A DNA stretch of 64,000 nucleotides from Nocardia sp. NBC_01329 (GCF_035956715.1 NZ_CP108381.1:5426001-5490000), one strand, 5' to 3'. Counted from the first letter of the stretch, positions 1-9,809 are shown. Numbers and translations are program-made. Notes: generated by a model from the sequence alone, not told the origin.

Positions 1-1886
1 GCGACCGACGCTCCCGACGTGAGCATGGCCCCGATCGTCGGCCCGAAGTCCTTGACCTTGACCTTGATCTCCGGCCACGCGGCTTCCACCGCCGCCAGCA
101 GTTCCGGATCGGCCGGCGCCGAGTCGGTATCCGGCCCGGTCGGCTCGGCACCGGAAGTCGCCTCGCTCGCGGCCGCCGAATCACTCGCGGGCGGTTCGGC
201 GGAGTTCTCCGCACTCACCGATTCGTCGACTGGGCCGCCGGGATGCTCTGGGCCCGCCGAGCCGGTCGGAGCGGTCGCGGTCGGCTCGGCAGGCCGGGGC
301 GGGGCCGCGTTCGGCTGGGGTGACACCGCGTCCCGCGGCGGACCCATGGGCGCGGCAGCACCCGCGGCATTCGGATCGTCGCGCACTTCGGCTACGGGAG
401 ACTGCGGCGCCGCCGGACCACTCTCGACCTCGACGGAGCCCGCTGGAGCCTCGGGATGTCCGGCCGGGGCCGCCGCTATCTCCCGGTCCCGGCCACCGCG
501 ATCGACCGCGGGAGGCATCGGACCCGGCTCCGCGGCTTCGGCCGACTCGCCGACAGTGGGACCTTCCGGCACCCGGCCGGTCCTGGACTCCCGTAGCGCG
601 GCCAGGGCCTCGGCCCCACGGCGGCGGGACGGATCGGACGCGGCCGCTCGCACGGGCGCCGTGACTTCGGGGGGCGGGCCATCCGCCGGGGCACTGCTCG
701 CGGGCGCGGCGGGTGGCACCGCGCGGACACCGGACGCGACCCGCCGCTCCAGTTGTTCCAGCCGTTGCAGCGTCGCGGCGTCGGATTCGTCGGCGGCGGG
801 CAGCAGCATCCGGGAGCAGACGACCTCGAGCAGCAGTCGCGGCGCGGTGGCCCCGCGCATCTCCCCCAGTCCGGCGTGCAGAAGTTCGGCGTAGCGGGTG
901 AGGGACGCGGGACCGAGCCGGGCGGCCTGCTCGCGCATCCGGTCCAGCAGATCGGCGGGCCCGGCGACGAGTCCGCGTTCGGTGGCGTCGGGTACGGCCC
1001 GGATCAGGATCAGATCGCGCAGGCGCTCGAGCAGGTCCACCGCGAACCGGCGCGGATCGTGACCGGCTTCCATCACCCGATCAACGGTGCCGAACAGTGC
1101 GGCGCCGTCGGCTGCCGCCAACGCGTCGACCGCGTCATCGATCAGCGCCACGTCGGTCACCCCCAGCAGTGCTACGGCGCGCGGATAGGTGACGCCCTCG
1201 GACCCGGCACCGGCGAGCAACTGGTCCAGCACACTCAAACTGTCGCGCGGGGATCCACCGCCCGCACGGATCACCAACGGGTACACCGCTTCTTCCACGG
1301 TGACCTGTTCCTGCTCGCAGATCCCGCCGAGCAGCCCCCGCATGGTGGCGGGGGGCAGCAGCCGGAAGGGATAGTGATGGGTGCGCGAGCGGATCGTCGG
1401 CAGCACCTTGTCCGGTTCGGTGGTGGCGAAGACGAAGATCAGATGGGCCGGGGGCTCCTCGACGATCTTCAGCAGTGCGTTGAATCCGGCCGTGGTGACC
1501 ATATGCGCCTCGTCGACGATGAACACCCGGTAGCGGGATTCGGCGGGCGCGTAGAAGGCCCGGTCGCGCAGTTCGCGGGTGTCGTCGACACCACCGTGGC
1601 TGGCGGCGTCCAGCTCGATCACATCGAGGTTGCCGCCACCGCCGGGCGCCAGCGCGAGGCAGGAGGCGCAGGTGCCGCAAGGCGTGGAGGTGGGGCCCTG
1701 CGCGCAGTTCAGCGAACGCGCGAGGATCCGGGCCGATGAGGTCTTACCGCAACCACGCGGACCGGAGAATAGATAGGCATGACTGATCCGGCCGGTGTCC
1801 AGCGCGGTACACAGCGGTTCGGTGACGTGCTCCTGGCCCACCACGTCAGCGAACGTTGCCGGTCGGTACTTCCGGTACAGAGCCAC
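1..1886 (-). CDS. dnaX: DNA polymerase III subunit gamma/tau, 3' end beyond window
   Basis: This is the clamp-loader ATPase subunit that loads the beta clamp and links it to the replicative polymerase. The protein begins VALYRKYRPATFADVVGQEH from a GTG at 1886. It has a P-loop GPRGCGKTSS (about residues 42-51), four zinc-ligand cysteines (about 61, 70, 73, 76), a Walker B/DEAH-like VDEAH near 120, and SRTHHYPF-type sensor sequence. After about residue 370 it turns into a Pro/Ala/Glu-rich linker typical of actinobacterial tau, and the reading frame is still open at base 1, so the C-terminus is missing from the window. It is transcribed divergently from the MMPL gene. The neighbouring SRP RNA and aspartate aminotransferase match the mycobacterial dnaZX locus. 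Confidence 0.97.
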   Translation of the reverse strand, partial: MALYRKYRPATFADVVGQEHVTEPLCTALDTGRISHAYLFSGPRGCGKTSSARILARSLNCAQGPTSTPCGTCASCLALAPGGGGNLDVIELDAASHGGVDDTRELRDRAFYAPAESRYRVFIVDEAHMVTTAGFNALLKIVEEPPAHLIFVFATTEPDKVLPTIRSRTHHYPFRLLPPATMRGLLGGICEQEQVTVEEAVYPLVIRAGGGSPRDSLSVLDQLLAGAGSEGVTYPRAVALLGVTDVALIDDAVDALAAADGAALFGTVDRVMEAGHDPRRFAVDLLERLRDLILIRAVPDATERGLVAGPADLLDRMREQAARLGPASLTRYAELLHAGLGEMRGATAPRLLLEVVCSRMLLPAADESDAATLQRLEQLERRVASGVRAVPPAAPASSAPADGPPPEVTAPVRAAASDPSRRRGAEALAALRESRTGRVPEGPTVGESAEAAEPGPMPPAVDRGGRDREIAAAPAGHPEAPAGSVEVESGPAAPQSPVAEVRDDPNAAGAAAPMGPPRDAVSPQPNAAPPRPAEPTATAPTGSAGPEHPGGPVDESVSAENSAEPPASDSAAASEATSGAEPTGPDTDSAPADPELLAAVEAAWPEIKVKVKDFGPTIGAMLTSGASV

Positions 1887-1976
1887 GGCCAGAGGCTACC
1901 GGCGGACCCCGACAGCGCGCACCCGGCGTGGGTACAGGCTCGCCACGGACTTCGGGCGGTCTCTTCCATCTCTGTG

Positions 1977-1996
1977 TTAACAGCGTTACGCTAACG
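1977..1996. promoter_or_regulatory. Putative regulator operator in the dnaX/MMPL intergenic region
   Basis: A dyad centred on the 11-bp palindrome AGCGTTACGCT (1982-1992), flanked by TTAAC and TAACG, lies about 30 bp upstream of the MMPL start. It is a candidate binding site for the TetR protein encoded downstream of the transporter. The assignment is inferred from symmetry and position only. Confidence 0.4.
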
Positions 1997-2025
1997 CCAC
2001 TAACTTACTAGCTCGGGGGCCATAC

Positions 2026-4305
2026 ATGTTGCTACGCATCGCGCAGTTCACCACCAGGTTTCCGCGCACGATACTCATCGGCGCGCTGGCCGTCGCGCTG
2101 CTGTGCGGGATCTTCGGGGCCACCGCGGCTTCCGGCCTGAAATCCGGCGGGTTCGTCCCCGAGGACGCCGAATCCGTCCGCGCCGCCCAGGCACTCACCG
2201 ATAATTTCGACGGCGCCGCACCCAACTACATCCTGCTGGTCGAATCACCGGACGGGGTCGACGCCGACCAGGTGCGCACGCGCGCGTTGCGGATCATCGA
2301 TGTCCTGAAGGCCCACCCGGATACCGCCGCGGTCCAGTCGTACTGGACCGCGCCGTCACCGGCCGTCGCGAGCGCGCTGCGCAGCACCGATGGCGAATCC
2401 GGGCTCATCGCGGTCAGTTTCGACGGCGACGAGACCCAGATCCAGGAGGCCGCCGGCGAGCTCGGCGGGCAGGTGACCGGTAGCACCGACGGTGTCACCG
2501 TCCGGGCGGGCGGGACCGCCGCGACCTTCCACGAGGTCAACGGCCAGATCACCCACGACCTCGCGGTCGCCGAGACCGCGGCCGTCCCGCTGACCCTGAT
2601 CGTGCTCATCCTGGTCTTCGGAAGTCTGATCGCCGCGTCGCTGCCGCTGGTGGTCGGGCTGCTCGCGATCGCCGCCACTCTGGCGATCCTCAAGCTGTTC
2701 ACCTTGTTCACCGACGTCTCCATCTACGCGATGAACCTGACCACCGCGCTGGGCCTGGCCCTGGCCATCGACTACAGCCTGTTCATCGTCAGCCGGTTCC
2801 GGGAGGAGCTCGCGACCGGTCTCGACCCGCGCGCGGCCACCATCCGCGCCCTGCAGACCGCCGGGCGCACCGTCCTCTTCTCGGCGGTCACGGTGGCGCT
2901 GTCGCTATCGGCGATGCTCGTGTTCGACCTGTACTTCCTGCGTTCGTTCGCCTACTCCGGGGTCGCGGTCGTGGGCGCCGCCGCTGTCGCGTCGATCGTG
3001 GTCCTGCCCGCCGCGCTCGTCCTGCTCGGGCACCGGGTCAACGCGCTCGACCTGCGCGCCCCGATTCTGCGCCTGTTCGGGCGCGAACCCGCTCCGCTCG
3101 GCGCCATGGCCCCGGAGCAGACCGGCTGGTATCGGCTGGTCAAGCGGGTCATGCGGGCCGCGGTACCGGTCGCCCTACTGATCGTGGCACTGCTGCTGGT
3201 GCTGGGCTCACCCTTCCTCTCCGTGAAATTCGGCTATCCCGACGAGCGGGTACTACCGAACTCGGCGGCGAGCCGGCAGGTGGGCGACGAGATCCGCGCG
3301 GATTTCCCCCGTGCCGATCCCGGCAGTAACACCACGATCGTGCTGGACGGATACCGCGACGAGCGCGGAATCGGCGACTACGCGGCCCGGCTCTCCGAGG
3401 TCGAGGACGTCACCGCGGTGCTGTCCGGTTCAGGCGTGTATGTCTCCGGGAACAAGCTCGCACCCACCCCACCCGGAATGAGCAACGACACCGGCACGTA
3501 CTTGACCGTCACCTCGTCACTGGACCCCTTCTCGCCGGCCGGCGGAAAGCAGCTCGACGCGTTGCGGGCGGTCGACGCGCCCGCTCCAGCCCTCTTCGGC
3601 GGGGCGGCCGCGGTGAACGAGGATTCGCTCGGGGCCTTGGCCGATCGGCTCCCCCTGGCGGCGTTGCTCATCATATTGTCGACGTTCGTGGTGTTGTTCC
3701 TCTTCACCGGCAGTATCGTCCTGCCGCTGAAAGCTCTACTGCTGAACATTCTTTCGTTGACCGCCGCCTTCGGCGCCATGGTGTGGATCTTCCAGGAGGG
3801 CCATCTGGAGGGACTGCTCGGCTTCACCGCCGTCGGCTATCTGGTGCCGACCATGCCGATCCTCATGTTCTGCCTGGCCTTCGGGCTGTCCATGGACTAT
3901 GAAGTGTTCCTGCTGTCCCGTATCCGCGAGGAATGGTTGCGCAGGCGGGCCGGGCGCACGGGGGCGGAGTTCGCGGAAGAGGACAACACCGAGTCCGTCG
4001 CCATCGGAGTGGCCCGCACCGGCCGCATCTTCACCGCCGCTGCCGTACTGATGGCGATCGTGATCGGCGCCCTCACCACCTCCAAGGTGTCGTTCATCCA
4101 GCTGATGGGCCTGGGCCTCACCTTGACCGTGCTCGCCGACGCCACCCTCATCCGGGCCCTGCTGGTACCGGCCCTGATGAAACTGATGGGGCCGCTCAAC
4201 TGGTGGGCGCCGAAACCGCTGGCACGCTTGCACGATCGGATCGGATTCACCGAGGAGCCGGCCGATCCGACGACGGCCGGGGCCGAACGGCCGGTGCGCG
4301 TATGA
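2026..4305 (+). CDS. MMPL/RND family membrane transporter
   Basis: A 759-residue inner-membrane transporter of the MMPL branch of the RND superfamily, which exports lipids or hydrophobic compounds using the proton gradient. The N-terminal membrane helix is followed by a periplasmic domain, then a helix bundle (about residues 185-335) containing the family motif ALGLALAIDYSLFIVSRFREE. A second periplasmic domain and helix bundle carry the matching FGLSMDYEVFLLSRIREEW (about 625-643). The paired Asp-Tyr motifs are the usual proton-relay residues. It overlaps the next gene, a TetR regulator, by four bases (ATGA), so the two are co-transcribed and probably autoregulated. The substrate cannot be read from sequence. 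Confidence 0.93.
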   Translation: MLLRIAQFTTRFPRTILIGALAVALLCGIFGATAASGLKSGGFVPEDAESVRAAQALTDNFDGAAPNYILLVESPDGVDADQVRTRALRIIDVLKAHPDTAAVQSYWTAPSPAVASALRSTDGESGLIAVSFDGDETQIQEAAGELGGQVTGSTDGVTVRAGGTAATFHEVNGQITHDLAVAETAAVPLTLIVLILVFGSLIAASLPLVVGLLAIAATLAILKLFTLFTDVSIYAMNLTTALGLALAIDYSLFIVSRFREELATGLDPRAATIRALQTAGRTVLFSAVTVALSLSAMLVFDLYFLRSFAYSGVAVVGAAAVASIVVLPAALVLLGHRVNALDLRAPILRLFGREPAPLGAMAPEQTGWYRLVKRVMRAAVPVALLIVALLLVLGSPFLSVKFGYPDERVLPNSAASRQVGDEIRADFPRADPGSNTTIVLDGYRDERGIGDYAARLSEVEDVTAVLSGSGVYVSGNKLAPTPPGMSNDTGTYLTVTSSLDPFSPAGGKQLDALRAVDAPAPALFGGAAAVNEDSLGALADRLPLAALLIILSTFVVLFLFTGSIVLPLKALLLNILSLTAAFGAMVWIFQEGHLEGLLGFTAVGYLVPTMPILMFCLAFGLSMDYEVFLLSRIREEWLRRRAGRTGAEFAEEDNTESVAIGVARTGRIFTAAAVLMAIVIGALTTSKVSFIQLMGLGLTLTVLADATLIRALLVPALMKLMGPLNWWAPKPLARLHDRIGFTEEPADPTTAGAERPVRV

Positions 4306-5027
4306 CCGGGCGGCCGCGGTCTCCGCGTGGTGCCGGTGGCCGGCTCCGCGCGGAGATCATCGCCGCCACCCGGGAGTTACTCGAAAGCACGGGCAGTGTC
4401 GCAGCGGTATCGATCCGAGCGGTCGCGGGCCTGGTCGGGGTCAGCGCGCCGTCGATCTATCGGCACTTCGCCGACAAGGACGCGCTGATCGAGGCCGCGG
4501 TCGCCGAGGTGTTCGAAGCGCTGGACACCGCGATGCAGGCGGCGGTGGATCCGACGGATCCACCGGCGCTGCGCCTGCACCGCCTCGGCCTCGCCTATGT
4601 CCGCTTCGCCCTGGATCATCCCGAGCAGTATCGGCTGGCGACCATCCCGACCACCCATCAGGGCGCCGTGGACATGGTGCTGACGAGCGGCGCGTTCCGG
4701 TATTTCGCCGCGACGGTGGAGGAGGCCATGGCCGACGGTCTGATCGACCGCGCGGACCCGACCCCGCTGGTGCTCGAATTATGGGCGGCGGCGCACGGTA
4801 TAGCCTCACTGCTGCTGGCAAAACCGTACCTGCCCTGGGGTGATCCGATGACCATCGCCGAAAGGGTGCTCGACGCGGCATGTTTCGGTCACATACTCGG
4901 CGAGCTGATGGGACCCGACAAGACCCCGGCCGAAATGACCCGGTGGGTGATGGACCTCCGCACGCGGATCCGTGCCCCGGACTCGGCCGCGGACCGACTC
5001 AGTTCACCGCGTCGGCCGCCGCAGTGA
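4302..5027 (+). CDS. TetR/AcrR family transcriptional regulator
   Basis: A 241-residue TetR repressor. The N-terminal helix-turn-helix includes VSIRAVAGLVGVSAPSIYRH followed by FADKDALIEAA, the classic TetR DNA-binding signature. The C-terminal ligand domain resembles the TetR_C family found next to efflux genes. The start overlaps the MMPL stop codon (ATGA), indicating translational coupling, and the likely target is the MMPL promoter dyad at 1977-1996. Its last 29 bases overlap the 3' end of the convergent metallopeptidase gene. The Arg/Pro-rich C-terminal tail is poorly conserved in appearance and may be loosely constrained. Confidence 0.92.
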   Translation: MTGRPRSPRGAGGRLRAEIIAATRELLESTGSVAAVSIRAVAGLVGVSAPSIYRHFADKDALIEAAVAEVFEALDTAMQAAVDPTDPPALRLHRLGLAYVRFALDHPEQYRLATIPTTHQGAVDMVLTSGAFRYFAATVEEAMADGLIDRADPTPLVLELWAAAHGIASLLLAKPYLPWGDPMTIAERVLDAACFGHILGELMGPDKTPAEMTRWVMDLRTRIRAPDSAADRLSSPRRPPQ

Positions 5028-6132
5028 AGGTATTGCACTCGGCGGTCAGATTGTGTTCGACGCCCAGGCCGAACCAGCGTCCACCGTTGTCCGGAGTGCC
5101 GTGGTCACGCATATCGCCGTGCTGATCGCCGCGGTGGTCGGCATCGGTACGCGCATCGGTCAGCTGTCCGCTGGTGAGCGCACCGCCGTCGGCCGAGGAC
5201 ACCAGATACATCCCGTCGAAACAGTTGGCCTGCAACTCCACCCGCCGCGACAGTTCGAGTCCTGCTGTGCTGCGCGCACCGGCGTCGACGCGGGCGCTGT
5301 TGGCGGCGAGCAGGATCCCGGACATGTTCTGGATGTGATGCCCGTACTCGTGAGCGAAGACCGACAGGTAGACGACCCAGTTGTCCTCGTAATAATCGGT
5401 CTGCAACTGGCTGATCGGCATATAGACGGTCCGGTTCGCCGGGCAGTAGAACGCGGCGAATTCACTGGTCGAACCGGTGCACGGAGTAGTGATTCCGTCG
5501 GTGTTCGCCGATACCAGCACGGTCGGCGGCTCGAACGGCAGACCCGAATCCTCGAGTACCGGCTGCCAGGCCGCCTCCAGGCATTTCCCGGCGCTCTCGA
5601 AGAATGCCCGGGCCGTGTCCTCGTCGGCCGACCACGGCGAGTACTCGCAATCCGCCGGGATCAGCGTGGCATCGGTATCGGTGAGCAATGGATTCGTACC
5701 GGTCTGGGCGGGGCCGGTTTCGCTGGTGGCGTAGCTGTGCTCGGGTTGCGGGCCGAGTACTCGCAAAGTGTCGGAATTCAGCGCTCCCCGCACCAGCGCC
5801 CCGACCAGCACCACGATCACGGCGAGGACCAGCAGCAAGGTACTGCCACTGCTGCGGCGGGTGCGCGGCCGCGGCGCGTTCGGAACCCGATAGGGCACCG
5901 GCGGCGGCATGGGTGGCGCGACGATCGGGCGATAACCGGCCATCGGCCCCTGTTGCGGATAACCGGGCTGCCGGTGGGGATATCCCGGGGCAGCAGGGTA
6001 TCCGGGGCGAGGTCCTGGATACGGCGGCCGCTGCGGGCCACCCGGCCGGGGACCGTATTGAGGCCGGACGCCCGGCGGTATCGGCGGCCTACCGGGAGGT
6101 ACCGGTCCCCGTCCGTAAGGTGGTTGTGTCAC
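4999..6132 (-). CDS. Membrane-anchored neutral zinc metallopeptidase (YpfJ family)
   Basis: A 377-residue protein with a Pro/Gly/Tyr-rich cytoplasmic N-terminus (1-90), one membrane helix (about 98-118, STLLLVLAVIVVLVGALV) and an extracytoplasmic zinc peptidase domain. The catalytic motif HEYGHH is visible near residue 270, and the downstream RRVELQANCFDG supplies the third ligand, a glutamate, as in neutral zinc metallopeptidases of the YpfJ type. A C-terminal Asp/His-rich stretch (DARTDADHRGDQHGD) is typical. GTG is the start. The gene is convergent with the TetR gene and divergent from the DUF2207 gene. The physiological substrate is unknown. Confidence 0.88.
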   Translation of the reverse strand: MTQPPYGRGPVPPGRPPIPPGVRPQYGPRPGGPQRPPYPGPRPGYPAAPGYPHRQPGYPQQGPMAGYRPIVAPPMPPPVPYRVPNAPRPRTRRSSGSTLLLVLAVIVVLVGALVRGALNSDTLRVLGPQPEHSYATSETGPAQTGTNPLLTDTDATLIPADCEYSPWSADEDTARAFFESAGKCLEAAWQPVLEDSGLPFEPPTVLVSANTDGITTPCTGSTSEFAAFYCPANRTVYMPISQLQTDYYEDNWVVYLSVFAHEYGHHIQNMSGILLAANSARVDAGARSTAGLELSRRVELQANCFDGMYLVSSADGGALTSGQLTDARTDADHRGDQHGDMRDHGTPDNGGRWFGLGVEHNLTAECNTFTAAADAVN

Positions 6133-6209
6133 TCCCCCGGACCCCCTCGCATTCTCCGATCACCAACAGCCGCTGACGCAGGATAGCAAGCTGTCTAAGG
6201 TAACGAGTC

Positions 6210-7817
6210 ATGCTCACATTTCGGGGGGGCGCACTCGCGCTGCTGCTCGCACTGACCGGACTTCTCGTCGTTATCGGGCCGAGCACGCCGACAGCGCGGG
6301 CCCAGGAGCCGGCCGGTTCGATCCTGTACCTGGATATGACGCTCAACCGCGAGGGCGTGCTGGAAGTGACCGAGCGCGTGACGGTTCCACCCGGTGCGCG
6401 ATTCACCATGACACTTCCGCTGCGGGTACAGATCAGCGAAGATTCCGAACGCCGGTTCGCGGTCACCGATATCGAGACCACCGGTCCGGGCAGTGCGACC
6501 ATCGCCGATGATCTGTTCACAGTCGACGCGGGTCCCGGTGAGACGACCGTCCACTACTCGGTGCGCAATACGGTCAGTGACGCCGACGGCAGTCAGGTCT
6601 TCCGCTGGTTCGGGGTGCTCAATGTCGATCTCGCCGAGGTCCATGCCTCACTGATCAGCCCCAGTTTCGAGATGGGCATCGTGGAATGCCTGCTGGGCCC
6701 GATCGGTGCCACTCGGCCCTGCGCTCAGGTACGGATCGAGCCGGACGGCGTCATGTACCTGGACCAGTCGAATCTGCGCAAAGGCGAATCCGTCGACCTG
6801 ACCCTGCAGGTCCCGCCCGGAACCGTACCGGCGAACGCCGATATCACCGGTCCCGGCGATTCACCGTTCGCGGTGACCGGGCCCGTGCTCGTCGCGTTCG
6901 GTCTGCTGCTGGCCGCACTCGCCGCCCTGGCCGCCTACATCATCTGGGTGCGCCGGCAGTCGGTCCCCGCCGAGCCGATGGAACCACTGGTACGCAGCGG
7001 CGGGCGAACTCAGTTCAGCTCACCGGCCGGTATCCTGCCGGGCGAGGCCGGTGTGCTGCTGGACGGCCACTCCGATCCGACCGATATCGCCGCGACGGTG
7101 GTGGATCTCGCGGTCCGCAACTATCTGTGGATCGCGCGGATCGGTGAGACTCAGTGGCGGATCGTCCGGGTCAATCCGGCCGACGCCCAGCTGCGCGGCT
7201 ACGAGCGGACGGTTTACGACGCACTGTTGCCACCCGGCACCGACGAGGTCACGATGGCCGAACTGGGCGTGCCCGGCCGGCTGCCGACCGAACCGCTGCG
7301 GCAGGCCATGGTCACCGACGCGGTCGAACGCGGCGCCTTCATCGATCCGATCCGCCGCCGTATCCCGTTGTGGCTGGGCGGCGGCCTGGTCGCGCTGGGC
7401 GTTGTGGTGACCGTCCTCGCCGCGCTGCTCGCCGGCCACGCTCTGGTCGGGGTGGCGATCGCGCTGGCCGGCGCCGGATTGCTCGCCGCCCAGCGGTTCC
7501 TGCCGGTGCGCACGGCTTTCGGCCGGACGCTGACCGCGCAGGTCCGTGGTTTGCAGAAAGGTCTGGAACAGGTGACCAGCCGGCAGATCCCACCCGGCGA
7601 TCGCGAACTCGTGTTCTCCCGCGGTCTGCCCTACATGGTGGTCTGGAGCCGGCCCGACAATTGGGTCCGCACCTTCCGCGATATCGACCCCTCCGCCGAC
7701 GACGATCCCGGGCTGTACTGGTTCGGCGGTTTCGAAGGCGACCGGGACCTGCACCGCTTCGCCGTGCACTTCCCGTATTTCATCACTGCGATCGAATCGC
7801 TGTTCCCGGCGAAATAA
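6210..7817 (+). CDS. DUF2207 domain membrane protein
   Basis: A 535-residue protein with an N-terminal signal/anchor (MLTFRGGALALLLALTGLLV), a beta-rich extracytoplasmic domain (about 40-220) that starts with a LYLDMTLNREGVLEVTERVT-type DUF2207 strand, a membrane helix near 225-250, and a cytoplasmic part interrupted by two more helices (about 390-430). The YciQ-like family has no assigned function. AAGG upstream of ATG 6210 serves as ribosome binding site. A strong bidirectional terminator follows directly. It is divergent from the metallopeptidase gene, and the two share a roughly 80-bp promoter region. Confidence 0.85.
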   Translation: MLTFRGGALALLLALTGLLVVIGPSTPTARAQEPAGSILYLDMTLNREGVLEVTERVTVPPGARFTMTLPLRVQISEDSERRFAVTDIETTGPGSATIADDLFTVDAGPGETTVHYSVRNTVSDADGSQVFRWFGVLNVDLAEVHASLISPSFEMGIVECLLGPIGATRPCAQVRIEPDGVMYLDQSNLRKGESVDLTLQVPPGTVPANADITGPGDSPFAVTGPVLVAFGLLLAALAALAAYIIWVRRQSVPAEPMEPLVRSGGRTQFSSPAGILPGEAGVLLDGHSDPTDIAATVVDLAVRNYLWIARIGETQWRIVRVNPADAQLRGYERTVYDALLPPGTDEVTMAELGVPGRLPTEPLRQAMVTDAVERGAFIDPIRRRIPLWLGGGLVALGVVVTVLAALLAGHALVGVAIALAGAGLLAAQRFLPVRTAFGRTLTAQVRGLQKGLEQVTSRQIPPGDRELVFSRGLPYMVVWSRPDNWVRTFRDIDPSADDDPGLYWFGGFEGDRDLHRFAVHFPYFITAIESLFPAK

Positions 7818-7825
7818 CGTGAAAA

Positions 7826-7851
7826 CCCCGTGCGGCAGTCGCCGCACGGGG
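7826..7851. terminator. Bidirectional hairpin terminator
   Basis: A perfect 11-bp inverted repeat CCCCGTGCGGC / GCCGCACGGGG with a four-base loop lies between the convergent DUF2207 and ROK genes, preceded by AAAA on the plus strand. It can terminate both transcripts. Confidence 0.85.
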
Positions 7852-7872
7852 CACGTCCGGGGCTTCAGCGCC

Positions 7873-9150
7873 TCATGCCGTGACCCGGCGCAGCGCGGCG
7901 AGCGGGTCGGCGTACAGCGCACTCAGCGAAGTGACGACGGCCGCGAACTCCTGCACCTTCGAGGCGTATCCGGTGACCCGGATATCCGTGGGCGGAAGCA
8001 CCGTGGATTCGTTGAAGGCACGCGCCACATGGGCGAGGCCGGGGCGGTAGGTCGTGAATGCCTGACCACCGAGCACCACGCGGTCCGGGTTGAGCATATC
8101 CCGCACCAGGGCCACCGTCCGGCCGAGCACGGTCGCCCGTTCGGCCAGCAGTTCGCGGGCCGGTTCGGAACCGCGTGCGGCAGCCCGGTAGAGATCGGCG
8201 ATGGACGAACTGGCCTTCCCGTTGTGCGCGGGGATGATTCCCCGGCCGACGGCGCGCGCGTGGAGCCCACGGTCGCCGACGGTCGCCTCCAAGCAACCGC
8301 GCCGGCCGCACGAGCATTCGACATCGGAGCCCGTGGGCAGATGCGCGATGGAACCCGGCCCGTTGCTCGGGGTGTGCACCCGGCCGTCCAGGGTCACCGA
8401 GATACCGGCGGTCTCCCGAACATAGAAGTAGAGGCTGCTGCCGTGTGCGGCCCGACCGTGATCCTCCGCCGCCTCCTGGCTCACACCGGGCAGCAGCAGT
8501 TCCGATGCGGCCATCGCCTCGACGTGCGGGGCGACCGTCACCGGCAGACCGAGCACTTCGCTGAACACCGCACCCACCGGAGCGGTCTGCCAGCCCAGTT
8601 TCGGATGGTCGACGACACCGGTGCCGGGATCCACCCGGCCGCCGATCGCGACGCCCACCCATAACGGGTTGCGCCGATACCAGCGCTGCAGAAAGGATTT
8701 CGCACTGTGTGCGACGGTCTTGACCGCGAACTCCTGCCCGGTCTGCGGAGTGGCGATGGTCAGGCCGCCGAGGATCCGCCCACGCAGATCCGAGACCACG
8801 ATCCGGGTGGACGCGGCGCCGATATGGACCCCGAGCGTGCCGAATGTGTCGTGATCGACCTCGAACGGCACTCGGGGGCGGCCGACCGCACCGGAAGCTG
8901 TCAGATCGGCACGCTCACGCAACAGACCGGCGGTGAGCAGCGACGACACCTGCCGGTTGACGGTGGCGATACTCAGTCCGGTGGCACGTGCGGTTTTGTC
9001 CCGGAATACCGGGCCGGTGGTGGCGGCCCGGAGCACGGCCGCAGCGGGATTATCCGATAAGCGCAGATCAGGGGCTATAACTGGACGGGGAACTCGGGTA
9101 CGGACAGTGGGAGCCTGCGACGCGGTGCGTTCGGCGGTGCGGACGGCCAT
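7873..9150 (-). CDS. ROK family transcriptional regulator (kinase-inactive type)
   Basis: A 425-residue NagC/XylR-type ROK regulator. Residues about 25-85 form a winged helix (ATGLSIATVNRQVSSLLTAG), and the rest is an actin-like sugar-kinase fold. The zinc motif CSCGRRGCLE (about 275-284) is intact. The usual catalytic ND(A/V)NAA segment reads PHVEAMAASE and the EIGH-type motif reads GSIAHLP, so kinase activity is unlikely and it probably acts purely as a DNA-binding sensor. It resembles mycobacterial Rv0485. It is divergent from, and separated by about 650 bp from, the type VII secretion trio, so regulation of that trio is possible but unproven. Confidence 0.88.
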   Translation of the reverse strand: MAVRTAERTASQAPTVRTRVPRPVIAPDLRLSDNPAAAVLRAATTGPVFRDKTARATGLSIATVNRQVSSLLTAGLLRERADLTASGAVGRPRVPFEVDHDTFGTLGVHIGAASTRIVVSDLRGRILGGLTIATPQTGQEFAVKTVAHSAKSFLQRWYRRNPLWVGVAIGGRVDPGTGVVDHPKLGWQTAPVGAVFSEVLGLPVTVAPHVEAMAASELLLPGVSQEAAEDHGRAAHGSSLYFYVRETAGISVTLDGRVHTPSNGPGSIAHLPTGSDVECSCGRRGCLEATVGDRGLHARAVGRGIIPAHNGKASSSIADLYRAAARGSEPARELLAERATVLGRTVALVRDMLNPDRVVLGGQAFTTYRPGLAHVARAFNESTVLPPTDIRVTGYASKVQEFAAVVTSLSALYADPLAALRRVTA

Positions 9151-9809
9151 ATGAATTTCCTCGATGAATATCTCCCGCGAAACGGGATATGCCTACAACA
9201 GAAACCGAGGCGGCTGGGACATTCACATCGCTCAACCGCAGCAGCAGCGGCAACACAACTCACGAGTGAGGGGCAGTCGCAGACCCAGAGCGGCGGTCAC
9301 ATAGGTGACCTTCCGCGAGTCGGCGCTGCTGGTAGACATAACAAATAAATTAACATCTCCCCGGTCGCAACACCAAGGTTTCCGAGATCCTCGTATCCCG
9401 GCCTAGGACGTTTCCCCTGCTCCGTACCTTTTTTTCGCGATCCGCCCCCACCACCCGGCGCTGCACGGTCATTCTCGGCCGTCCCATGATGTGGTATCGG
9501 CACCGTGGCGAATTCCGGGCGGTCCCGAATCGAATTCTCCGCGAGCGCGCGGGAAATATCGACACCGCCGGTAGGGGCATTTCCCGTGAACTCTCGGAGA
9601 ATATTCCCCGTCGATTTTCGAATATTCTCCGCACGCGGACGGACAATCGGCGCGCTCGGTTTTCCGGCCGGCCCGCGCGGAGAGTAGCGCTCGCCCGCAC
9701 CACCGGAACTTCGCGCGCCGCGGCCGGCGAGTCGCGAAAGGCCCTGGTCCACGGCTTTTCCCGCTGCTATGCTCCGAGCACACGGTGGGGAGACCGAAGG
9801 GGGAAGAAG
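9151..9809. promoter_or_regulatory. Gene-free regulatory region with stacked inverted repeats
   Basis: I find no credible gene in these roughly 660 bases. The stretch holds two nested inverted repeats: GGGAAAT at 9551-9557 with ATTTCCC at 9579-9585, and GGAGAATATTC at 9596-9606 with GAATATTCTCC at 9620-9630. They lie about 200 bp upstream of the EspC-like gene and stand out as AT-rich islands in a GC-rich context. They may be operator sites or an RNA structure in the leader of the secretion operon. Confidence 0.4.

Noticed and set aside
753..1739. A 328-residue open frame on the plus strand opposite dnaX
   Set aside because: The minus strand holds the unmistakable dnaX P-loop and zinc motifs; this frame is its shadow.
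9486..9809. Upstream extension of the EspC-like gene
   Set aside because: The extension is Arg-rich and spans the inverted repeats. The ATG at 9810 has a clear ribosome binding site and gives a normal family length.
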